The notes below the pieces were generated by a model. It saw only the letters and a list, made by a program, of their open reading frames with translations. It was not told the DNA's origin and made no database searches. The translations under genes were made by a program, and so were the position numbers. From NCBI GenBank assembly GCA_900767385.1, contig CAAFYY010000011.1, positions 3,302 to 67,301 of the forward strand: a DNA stretch of 64,000 nucleotides, given 5' to 3'. The stretch comes from Bacteroidales bacterium (GTDB lineage: Bacteria > Bacteroidota > Bacteroidia > Bacteroidales > Paludibacteraceae). Of this stretch, positions 17,062-24,104 are shown in pieces. Every line of letters starts with the position of its first letter. Within the stretch, counting starts at the first letter, position 1.

Positions 17062-18006
17062 ATGAGGTACTTCAAGGCGATATGTTGTGCACTGGTCTGC
17101 CTGTGTCTTTCGGTAGCCAGTGTCGGGGCGCAAACCGACCATTTCTTCTATGGTTCCGTCGGTTTGGGCTATTCAACCCTCAAGTATCACACCGAACAAC
17201 TACAGACTATCGGCAACGGCGGAGCAACACTCGGCGTCGGCTATGAATTCCAAACCAGCGGAGGGTTCGTACTCTCTCTCGGCGCTGCCTACGACGCCAT
17301 CAACAGCACGACACGACACAAACCGTTTGTCAACGACCGTCTGATGGTCGACACCGATGGTCTCCCCGACGGCACACCATGGTACGACACGGTGATGTTC
17401 CATACCGCCTTCAACCGCTTCCGCGAGACACAGATGCTCGGCTTCGTCAGCATCCCACTGCTGTTCGGCGCACGCTTCGACCGTTTCACTATCCTCGCCG
17501 GCGGCAAAGTGGCGTTCCCACTCTACGCCCGCTTCGACACAAAATCGCATATCACCACGACAGGCACCTACCAGTGGTTTGACGAGGATTTCCACGATAT
17601 GGAAAATCATTATTATGTGGGCGACAAGCGGCTCAAAAACAGCGGCACACTGCAGACTTCGATGAATATTGACGTCGTTGTTCAAGCGTATGTGGACTGC
17701 ACCCCCAGCCGCTGGAAAAGCACACAGCTCCATCTCGGTGCCTTCGTCGACTATGGCGTGCTCAACATCAGTCAAGAGACGCAGACGCAGCCGCTCATCA
17801 CCTATCACGAAAACCCACTCGACATCACCTTCGTGTCGCAACTTCAATCGAACGCACTCAACAAAAAGAATATCTCCCCACTGATGGTAGGCATCAGCGC
17901 CAAATTCCTCTTCGAACTCGGAACGACCAGCGGAGGCGGCGGACGCACACACCGCCACTGCAACTGCATCAACGGTTTCAACCACAAGGGCTGGGGACGA
18001 TATTAA
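17062..18006 (+). CDS. Outer membrane beta-barrel protein, unknown function
   Basis: 314 residues from MRYFKAICCALVCLCLSVASVGAQ, a clear signal peptide cut near AQ. The mature part has alternating hydrophobic/aromatic strands typical of an 8-12 strand OmpW/OmpX-like barrel (GSVGLGYSTLKYH, GGATLGVGYEF, GGFVLSLGAAYDAI, FVSIPLLFGARF, MVGISAKFLFELG). Oddly, the protein continues past the last strand with GGGG and a short tail rich in His, Cys and Asn (RTHRHCNCINGFNHKGWGRY) rather than ending in an aromatic strand. The function is not recognised. 15 bases before the ComM gene. Confidence 0.75.
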   Translation: MRYFKAICCALVCLCLSVASVGAQTDHFFYGSVGLGYSTLKYHTEQLQTIGNGGATLGVGYEFQTSGGFVLSLGAAYDAINSTTRHKPFVNDRLMVDTDGLPDGTPWYDTVMFHTAFNRFRETQMLGFVSIPLLFGARFDRFTILAGGKVAFPLYARFDTKSHITTTGTYQWFDEDFHDMENHYYVGDKRLKNSGTLQTSMNIDVVVQAYVDCTPSRWKSTQLHLGAFVDYGVLNISQETQTQPLITYHENPLDITFVSQLQSNALNKKNISPLMVGISAKFLFELGTTSGGGGRTHRHCNCINGFNHKGWGRY

Positions 18007-18021
18007 GCAAACAAAACATCT

Positions 18022-19560
18022 ATGTTAGCAAAAATCTATGCAGCCGCCGTACAAGGCGTAGGAGCCACACTCATCACCATCGAAGCCAAGCAGTCGATGG
18101 GCGTACGCTTCTACCTCGTCGGACTCCCCGACAACGCCGTCAAGGAGAGTCGCGAGCGCATCATGTCGGCACTGCAACACAATAAGATTCCAACTCCCAA
18201 GAAGCAGGTGGTCATCAATATGGCTCCAGCCGACATCAAGAAGGAAGGGGCCTCCTACGATCTTCCGCTCGCCATCGGTATCCTCGCCGCCAACGAGACG
18301 GTCAAGACCGACCTCCTGGAGCAATATATCATCATGGGAGAGTTGTCGCTCGACGGTTCGCTCCACCCAGTCAAGGGTGTGCTCCCCATAGCCATCATGG
18401 CCAAGGAGAGAGGCTTCAAAGGGTGTATCCTCCCGAAAGAGAACTGCCGCGAAGCCGCCGTCATCGAAGATCTTGAGGTGTTCGGCGCCGAGAATCTCGT
18501 GGAGGTCATCGATTTCCTCAACGGCGTAGGCGAGCTCGACCGCGTCACCGTCGACCTCGACAAGGAGTTCAACTCGCAGACCGAGACGTTCGACATCGAT
18601 TTCTCCGATGTCAAGGGACAAGACAGCGTCAAGCGTGCCATGGAGGTGGCTGCCGCCGGCGGTCACAATATCATCATGGTGGGCCCTCCGGGTGCCGGCA
18701 AGTCGATGATGGCGAAACGGATGCCGACGATTCTGCCGCCACTCACCATCCCGGAAGCCGTTGAGACAACGAAGATTCACTCCGTGGCAGGCAAGATAGA
18801 AGGCAACGTGTCGCTCATCGCACAACGTCCGTTCCGTAGTCCTCACCACACCATCTCCGATGTTGCCCTCGTAGGTGGCGGCACCTATCCGCAACCAGGC
18901 GAAATCTCGTTGGCACACAACGGCGTTCTGTTTCTTGACGAGCTGCCAGAGTTCAAGCGCACAGCCCTGGAGGTGCTGCGCCAACCACTGGAAGACCGCA
19001 AGATATCCATCTCACGCGCCATGTCGGCCATCGACTACCCCGCCAGTTTCACCCTCGTCGCCTCAATGAACCCATGCCCTTGCGGCTACTACACCCACCC
19101 TACCCGTCCGTGTACCTGTACCACAGGAGCCGTGCGGCGCTACCTCAGCAAGATCTCCGGTCCACTGCTCGACCGCATCGACATACAGATTGAGATCATC
19201 CCCGTCCCCTTCGAGCAACTGGCCGAGTTACAGCCTGCCGAGAGCAGTGCCGAGATTCGCAAACGGGTGGTGAAGGCAAGGGAGATACAGGCTGAGCGAT
19301 TCAAGAACGTGCCTGGTGTCTACTGCAATGCGCAGATGAATTCGCGCATGATACGCATCTTTGCTCAGCCCGACGCCGAGGGACTCCAGCTCCTCAAACA
19401 GGCAATGCTCCGCTTCAACCTCTCTGCCCGCGCCTACGACCGCATCCTCAAGGTGGCACGCACTATCGCCGACCTCGACGGAGCCGCCCAGATCAACTCC
19501 GACCACATCTCCGAAGCCGTCGGCTATCGCAACCTCGACCGCGAAGGATGGGCAGGATAG
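18022..19560 (+). CDS. comM: ComM/YifB family AAA+ ATPase (Mg chelatase-like)
   Basis: 512 residues. The N-terminal S16/Lon-type fold (about 1-170) has VGLPDNAVKESRER and the DLPLAIGIL block. The AAA+ core has Walker A GPPGAGKS (Lys227) and Walker B GVLFLDELPEF. A Cys-rich patch NPCPCGYYTHPTRPCTC is followed by a C-terminal Mg-chelatase-like helical domain. ComM of naturally competent bacteria is a hexameric helicase that promotes branch migration during recombination. YifB proteins are widespread, so competence is not implied by this gene alone. Confidence 0.9.
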   Translation: MLAKIYAAAVQGVGATLITIEAKQSMGVRFYLVGLPDNAVKESRERIMSALQHNKIPTPKKQVVINMAPADIKKEGASYDLPLAIGILAANETVKTDLLEQYIIMGELSLDGSLHPVKGVLPIAIMAKERGFKGCILPKENCREAAVIEDLEVFGAENLVEVIDFLNGVGELDRVTVDLDKEFNSQTETFDIDFSDVKGQDSVKRAMEVAAAGGHNIIMVGPPGAGKSMMAKRMPTILPPLTIPEAVETTKIHSVAGKIEGNVSLIAQRPFRSPHHTISDVALVGGGTYPQPGEISLAHNGVLFLDELPEFKRTALEVLRQPLEDRKISISRAMSAIDYPASFTLVASMNPCPCGYYTHPTRPCTCTTGAVRRYLSKISGPLLDRIDIQIEIIPVPFEQLAELQPAESSAEIRKRVVKAREIQAERFKNVPGVYCNAQMNSRMIRIFAQPDAEGLQLLKQAMLRFNLSARAYDRILKVARTIADLDGAAQINSDHISEAVGYRNLDREGWAG

Positions 19561-19626
19561 CACACAGCGCGAAGTATCATACCCTTCTGATTTTACTGAT
19601 TGAACTCTCTAACGAACCCTTACGAT

Positions 19627-20160
19627 ATGCCACAACCCCAAGACAAGACGTCACTCCTCGACTCGGCTCAAGCATTGTTTGCCGAGTTGCAGACCCTATG
19701 GCAGAACACTGCTCTCTCAATACTGGAGACTGATTTCCTGCCACGCACGACAAAAGCCAAATGCACCACCTTTGAGCAAGGCGACAATATGCGGGATGTG
19801 CTGATGCATATCTACGAATGGCAACGTCTTCAGATCGCCTTTGTTGACAACATCCGCAAGGGCGAACCCAAGGACTTTATCCCCGACCCTTATCGCAAAA
19901 ACTATAAGGAGATGGACGAAGTAAACCGTCTGAACGACCAGAAATACAGTGCCTCTGAAGCAATGGAGATGTTGAGACAGAGCCACGAAGAGATTGTTGC
20001 GCTCGCTGAATCATTCACAGAGGACGAACTCTTCGGGAAAAAAGTGTTCAAAGTGACCTACACCACCACGATGGCTGCCTATTTCATGAGCGTAACCACC
20101 TCGCCCTACTCCCAAGCCATCAAGCGACTGAAAAGCCACATCCGCTCAATGAAAGGATAG
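19627..20160 (+). CDS. ClbS/DfsB-family four-helix protein
   Basis: 177 residues from MPQPQDKTSLLDSAQALF; an upstream TTG would add 9 residues. The DVLMHIYEWQRLQ segment, the amphipathic helices and the C-terminal TTSPYSQAIKRLKSHIR resemble the ClbS/DfsB (DinB-like) family, whose best-known member hydrolyses the genotoxin colibactin as a self-protection protein. Most family members in genomes without colibactin have no known role, and no toxin cluster is visible here. 66 bases after comM. Confidence 0.65.
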   Translation: MPQPQDKTSLLDSAQALFAELQTLWQNTALSILETDFLPRTTKAKCTTFEQGDNMRDVLMHIYEWQRLQIAFVDNIRKGEPKDFIPDPYRKNYKEMDEVNRLNDQKYSASEAMEMLRQSHEEIVALAESFTEDELFGKKVFKVTYTTTMAAYFMSVTTSPYSQAIKRLKSHIRSMKG

Positions 20161-20229
20161 ATTCCCACACCGAAATCGTTAAAGCAACAAAATTTTTGAC
20201 AATTAAGTTGGTCCTTATAAAATAATTAG

Positions 20230-20237
20230 TATCTTTG
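20230..20237 (+). promoter_or_regulatory. Promoter -7 element, likely leaderless transcript
   Basis: TATCTTTG, with TTGG 18 bases upstream (20208-20211) as a possible -33. Only 4 bases separate it from the ATG at 20242, so transcription would begin at or beside the start codon. Confidence 0.75.
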
Positions 20238-20241
20238 CGGC

Positions 20242-20697
20242 ATGGATACAGACACTCTGATTACGTTTGCTTGCGTCGCTTTTGCTGGATTCATCACCTT
20301 CATCAAGTTTATCAGCAGGATAGCAGCCAAGCAGAAAGCTCTCAACGAACAGCTTGAGAAAAGACAGCAACAAAATCGCCAGGAACGCCAGATGGTGATG
20401 GACGAAGAGCGCCCTCAGCAGCAGGAACGCCCACGCAAGAAACACCGTCCTTCATTTCAGGATTTCATGGCCGACCTCTTCAACCAGACACAGAGGCCTC
20501 AGCAGAAGAAGCAGCCTCTCGAGAAGCCTCAACCACTCTTTGAGGAGGGCGAACGCACCATCGTACACCACGAGAAAGCTGGACAGACGGCTCAGCCTGC
20601 CGAGCCATGGAAAGGGGTGGAGGGACTGACCGAGGCACAGAAGCTCTTTGTCTATAGCGAGATTATCCAACCGAAATATCAGGACGACCTCTTCTAA
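20242..20697 (+). CDS. Small membrane-anchored Gln-rich protein, uncharacterised
   Basis: 151 residues. One N-terminal membrane segment (about 5-27, LITFACVAFAGFITFIKFI), then a long Gln/Arg/Glu-rich, probably disordered or coiled linker (about 30-120), and a conserved-looking C-terminus WKGVEGLTEAQKLFVYSEIIQPKY. The C-terminal motif recalls unnamed Bacteroidales proteins. No function can be given. It has its own promoter and terminator, so it is monocistronic. Confidence 0.75.
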   Translation: MDTDTLITFACVAFAGFITFIKFISRIAAKQKALNEQLEKRQQQNRQERQMVMDEERPQQQERPRKKHRPSFQDFMADLFNQTQRPQQKKQPLEKPQPLFEEGERTIVHHEKAGQTAQPAEPWKGVEGLTEAQKLFVYSEIIQPKYQDDLF

Positions 20698-20725
20698 ACG
20701 GTCGACCGATTTCATACCGAGATAG

Positions 20726-20755
20726 AAGCCTTGAGCACCCCCATGCTCAGGGCTT
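20726..20755 (+). terminator. Intrinsic terminator of the small membrane protein gene
   Basis: A 12-bp stem with one wobble, AAGCCTTGAGCA (20726-20737) with TGCTCAGGGCTT (20744-20755), and loop CCCCCA, then TTCTTTTCTCC. Confidence 0.88.
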
Positions 20756-20840
20756 TTCTTTTCTCCAAAAGGCGATGAGGAAGAAATGGGAGACCAAAAA
20801 CAACGAGACAGAATTGCCGACCACAAAAAGAGGAATCGGG

Positions 20841-20948
20841 AGGGCTGAAACGATTTCCCTCACACGACAGCAGGATACAAAAAAAGGGCTAAGATTTCCC
20901 ACACACGACAGCACGATGGAAAAAAAGGGTTGAGATTTCCATCACAGA
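20841..20948. repeat. Two and a half copies of a roughly 42-bp direct repeat
   Basis: Copies start at 20841, 20885 and 20926 (periods 44 and 41) with the pattern AGGGYTRA, GATTTCC, CACACGACAGCA and an A-run. The third copy breaks off after GATTTCCATCACAG. There are no unique spacers, so this is not CRISPR. Confidence 0.7.
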
Positions 20949-21146
20949 AACACCCGATCCCATTTGCCAGAGACAAAATCCTTTATAAAACCCTACGAAA
21001 GACAATCAGCAAACTCAAATCGTGGAGCCACACTCCCGAACGGCAGACGGCAGCCATAGATTCCGCAACGGAAATCTCCCTTTCCGGAGCGATGGTAGCA
21101 GTTTTTTTCCCGTCGTCGCCATCTGCGCCGCCCTCCCGCCACCAAA

Positions 21147-21189
21147 GCAACACACCCCGAAAGTCGGTCGGACTCTCGGGGTGCGTTGC
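21147..21189 (-). terminator. Long hairpin at the 3' end of cdd
   Basis: A 19-bp stem with G-T wobbles: 21147-21165 (GCAACACACCCCGAAAGTC) pairs with 21171-21189 around loop GGTCG. It lies 22 bases beyond the cdd stop. On the minus strand only TTTGG follows, so it may be a processing or stability element as well as a terminator. Confidence 0.6.
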
Positions 21190-21211
21190 GCTGAAAAAGG
21201 ACTCGGAACGA

Positions 21212-21700
21212 CTATCTTCCGAAATCGAGTTGAAGACGGGAGAAAGAGAATGGCAGGAGGTCGTCGACACACTTCAGCCGTAGCGTGCCCTTTTCGCCAT
21301 AGAGGAGCACCTCGATGGACTTCCCGAAGCGTTGCTCCGTCTCGACAAGCACCTGTCGGCAGGCGCCGCAAGGGGAGATAGGCTGTGGTAGGAAACCGTT
21401 TTCGTTGTAGGCTGCCACCGCTATCGCCAGCGGTCTCACCTCGGGATAGCGGGCATTGGCCATATACATCGTCACCCGCTCGGCGCAGAGACTCGACGGA
21501 TAGGCGGCATTCTCTTGGTTGTTGCCAACCACGGTCTCGCCGTTCGCCAACAGTACGGCAGCGCCCACATGGAAACGGGAATAGGGGGCATACGCCTTGG
21601 CAGCCGACTCCTTGGCGAGCGTCACGAGGTGCTGCTGAGACTCGGAGAGTTCCTCAAAGTCAAACAGTTCGCCTTGGATATTCAGTGAGACAGTCTTCAT
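21212..21700 (-). CDS. cdd: Cytidine deaminase
   Basis: 162 residues from the ATG at 21700 (MKTVSLNIQGELFDF). Zinc-site motifs are complete: CAE (Cys72, Glu74 as proton shuttle) and PCGACRQ (Cys111, Cys114). It deaminates cytidine/deoxycytidine to uridine/deoxyuridine in pyrimidine salvage. It is slightly longer than tetrameric cdd enzymes (about 130 residues) owing to an N-terminal extension common in Bacteroidales. Last in a three-gene minus-strand run; 5 bases after the lipoprotein gene. Confidence 0.94.
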   Translation of the reverse strand: MKTVSLNIQGELFDFEELSESQQHLVTLAKESAAKAYAPYSRFHVGAAVLLANGETVVGNNQENAAYPSSLCAERVTMYMANARYPEVRPLAIAVAAYNENGFLPQPISPCGACRQVLVETEQRFGKSIEVLLYGEKGTLRLKCVDDLLPFSFSRLQLDFGR

Positions 21701-21705
21701 GCGAA

Positions 21706-22533
21706 TCAATGAAAGAGTTCGTCGGCTGAGACGGTGAAATTGGCAATATCCTGATCCAACAATGTGGAGTGGAGCACGATATGGAAGTTGACCTTTGCCT
21801 TGCAGAGTTTGTCGGCAATCACACCATACTGTCTGGAGATCTGCGACTTATAGGCAGGCATCAACATCTCCTCCAACGCCTCCTCAGAAGGGAGTTGGTC
21901 TGATTTGACATCGAAATAAAGGAGGTGTTCGTTGCCGTTGGTCTCAAGACGTGAGAGGGTCTGAATCTCGTCGATAACCAGAGGAACAGGGCCAAACACG
22001 GAGTCGTCAATCATCTTAATCGAAGTCTTCCAATCGACATCGGCGAAATCCTCCTCTGTGAAAGGGAGTTCCATCTCTTCGCCTTCGCCAAAGGGGACCT
22101 CTTCAATAGCGCCTGTGAGCATCTCCTTGATGATATCGAGGTCTTCAAACGGGATGACGAAACGGGCAAACGGTTTGTCACCCTTTAGGGTGAGTTCCAT
22201 GCCAGTGGTGATTCCGTTTTTGTAGACGAGTGGGATGATATCCATCTCCAGAAGTCGTTCGAAGACATAGCCTTGCACATTGTTGGAGTCGGCCATGAAT
22301 GCCATCATGCCATCCACCTCCTTCTTGAAGTCGACCGTGAGAATCAGTGTGTCGACCTCAACGCGGTAGTCGAGAGTGATTGGCGAGTCCTCGGTGTTGA
22401 GCAACTCCTTCTGCTCCTCGAGGCGGTTGACAAGTTCTTCATCCAGCGGATGGTTCTTCTGTTTGTGACAGGCAGACAACAGCATGGCAACCAACAGGGT
22501 CGCGGCCGTTACGTAAGTAAAAAGTCTTTTCAT
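21706..22533 (-). CDS. Predicted lipoprotein, unknown function
   Basis: 275 residues. The signal peptide ends in a lipobox LLSAC with lipidated Cys22. The mature part is acidic, mixed alpha/beta, without a recognised catalytic motif. Alternating blocks such as TLDYRVEVDTLILTVDF and LPSEEALEEMLMPAYKSQISRQYG may be two related halves. Probably attached to the periplasmic or outer membrane face. Translationally close to cdd downstream and 21 bases after the MBL gene upstream, but no functional link is evident. Confidence 0.7.
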   Translation of the reverse strand: MKRLFTYVTAATLLVAMLLSACHKQKNHPLDEELVNRLEEQKELLNTEDSPITLDYRVEVDTLILTVDFKKEVDGMMAFMADSNNVQGYVFERLLEMDIIPLVYKNGITTGMELTLKGDKPFARFVIPFEDLDIIKEMLTGAIEEVPFGEGEEMELPFTEEDFADVDWKTSIKMIDDSVFGPVPLVIDEIQTLSRLETNGNEHLLYFDVKSDQLPSEEALEEMLMPAYKSQISRQYGVIADKLCKAKVNFHIVLHSTLLDQDIANFTVSADELFH

Positions 22534-22554
22534 TATCTTATTGTTGTTATTTCT

Positions 22555-23808
22555 TTAGAGATAGATTTGCTCGCGGTCTTCTGCGATGGTGATCCAGTCG
22601 ACGAAGTTGTTGAACGGCACCACCTTGGCAGCCAGACGCTGTGAGAGGTTGATGTTGAGAATCTCCTGCGGGCAGTCGGAGTGGATGCAGACGATAGCCT
22701 CTCGCGGCTGCACAGCCTCAGCGAGTTGCGCGATATGGTTGGGCAGGGCGTGACCCGTCGTATGGATATCCACGACATTGTGGAAGAGCGCATGGATGGC
22801 GGCAAACTCGGGCATCAGCTTACGGTTGAGTTCGTTGAGATAGTTCTGTGGCCACGAGGCGAAAATCAGTCCGCAATCGTCTTGGCCAAACCGATTGAGT
22901 TTGTTGCGCAGCTCCTCGTATTGGTCGGAGAGCACGGGATAGACATAACGGTCGATGGACGACTCGGGCACCTCCTCCTTCCGATAGATACTGTTGAAGG
23001 CGAACACCTCCGACTCCGTCCGTCCGGTATAGGCCCGTTTGTAGAATCGCAGCATCTGGGCAAGCCGCTCGCTGGTCACGCACATCTTCTTGCCAGCGAG
23101 AGCGGCAGCGTGGTTGATAGTAGCCAGACGTTCCACATCAGACGGCGAACAGAGCACAAAGGTGCGGCGGTATCGCTTCATGAAATCGGCCATCGGCTCC
23201 ACGAGTTCCTCCTCATAGGGTTCCTGTTCGGTGGTGCCGAGCATCGTTCCTTCCGTGATGAGCACATCTACCGGCAACACATTGTTGTAGAGAAGCGTGC
23301 AGAGATTCTGCTGCACCCATCCGTGAAGACGGAAGTCGCCCGTATGGAGTATGCGCTTGCCGCCGGCGGTGATGAGCAGCATGGAGGAGTCGAAGACGGA
23401 GTGGGAGACGGCTATCGGGGTGATGCCGATGTCGCCCACCCAGAAGGTCGCGCCTATCTGACCCTGTTGCGGACTGACCCATGTGCGCACCTTGCCCAAC
23501 GGCAGCCATGGCGGACAGCCCCACTTCGTTCCCTTGCTCATATAGATGGGAATCTCCTTGGGAACAAAAGGGAGCAGACCGGTGTGGTCGAGGTGGGAGT
23601 GGGTGATGACCACTGCCGTATAACGATGCGACTCATTGCCAAAGAGTTTCGAAACACGAGCGCGATCCTCCTCCTCCGACGGGATACCATGGTAAGGGAA
23701 GTTCTGCCCGAGGTCGACGACGACCTTGCTTCTGGCCGTCCGAATCTCGGTGATACAGCCCCCTATCTGGTAGGCACCGCGGTGAACTATGACGCTTACA
23801 TCTGACAT
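22555..23808 (-). CDS. MBL-fold metallohydrolase, RNase J / CPSF-like
   Basis: 417 residues. The metallo-beta-lactamase core shows VVVDLGQNFP, HSHLDHTG (zinc ligands), ILHTGDFRLHG and a beta-CASP-like middle region. The C-terminal TTGHALPNHIAQLAEAVQP, with its conserved Gly-His, fits the RNase J-type layout. It is shorter than true RNase J (about 550 residues) because it lacks the C-terminal extension. It could be an RNA-processing enzyme or another beta-CASP-like hydrolase. Heads the run with the lipoprotein and cdd. Confidence 0.75.
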   Translation of the reverse strand: MSDVSVIVHRGAYQIGGCITEIRTARSKVVVDLGQNFPYHGIPSEEEDRARVSKLFGNESHRYTAVVITHSHLDHTGLLPFVPKEIPIYMSKGTKWGCPPWLPLGKVRTWVSPQQGQIGATFWVGDIGITPIAVSHSVFDSSMLLITAGGKRILHTGDFRLHGWVQQNLCTLLYNNVLPVDVLITEGTMLGTTEQEPYEEELVEPMADFMKRYRRTFVLCSPSDVERLATINHAAALAGKKMCVTSERLAQMLRFYKRAYTGRTESEVFAFNSIYRKEEVPESSIDRYVYPVLSDQYEELRNKLNRFGQDDCGLIFASWPQNYLNELNRKLMPEFAAIHALFHNVVDIHTTGHALPNHIAQLAEAVQPREAIVCIHSDCPQEILNINLSQRLAAKVVPFNNFVDWITIAEDREQIYL

Positions 23809-23834
23809 TGTCTGATTCAGGATTTTTGAGGTTG

Positions 23835-23842
23835 TAAAGGTA
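23835..23842 (-). promoter_or_regulatory. Possible -7 element for the MBL-fold gene
   Basis: TACCTTTA on the minus strand, 7 of 8 positions of TAnnTTTG, 26 bases before the ATG. No clear -33 TTTG. Confidence 0.4.
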
Positions 23843-23981
23843 CATCTTTGTTTCGTTACACCCTCTAAAATTTAACATATTTAACACAAAAACCAATCTG
23901 CTCCGCCCCTGCCGACAGGAAGGGTAAAAAACTTGGAAAAATAAAATGGACAAGGCAACACCTATTTCAAACGAAATTTCT

Positions 23982-23989
23982 TATCTTTG
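23982..23989 (+). promoter_or_regulatory. Promoter of gcvP
   Basis: TATCTTTG, a full match to TAnnTTTG. It implies a 5' leader of about 110 bases before the ATG at 24105. I looked for a glycine riboswitch in that leader and did not see its conserved core. Confidence 0.75.
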
Positions 23990-24104
23990 CAAGTCGTAAC
24001 GTGCGTTGGTGTATCCCATCGGAAAAACCCTCCTACAGAAGGATAAGACACTGAGGCACAGACATAGAGAAAAAGAAACAAAACAATAAAAATCTTTATA
24101 TTCA

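Larger units (their letters stand above)
20756..21211. other. Non-coding stretch between convergent genes
   Basis: About 455 bases with no supported gene. It holds a roughly 42-bp repeat present two and a half times (20841-20948) and a long hairpin (21147-21189) beside the end of cdd. Open frames here lack conserved features and run into cdd antisense. Confidence 0.6.

Noticed and set aside
19600..20160. ClbS-like gene as part of a colibactin-type toxin locus
   Set aside because: No polyketide or non-ribosomal synthesis genes are in the window; the family is broad.
20841..20948. Possible CRISPR array
   Set aside because: Only two and a half copies, no unique spacers of uniform length and no cas genes.
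20930..21283. 117-codon + strand frame between the small membrane protein and cdd
   Set aside because: It crosses the tandem repeat end and the cdd hairpin and runs into cdd antisense; no conserved features.
23990..24104. Possible glycine riboswitch before gcvP
   Set aside because: The 110-base leader lacks the conserved core of glycine aptamers; only a small TCCT/AGGA hairpin is visible.
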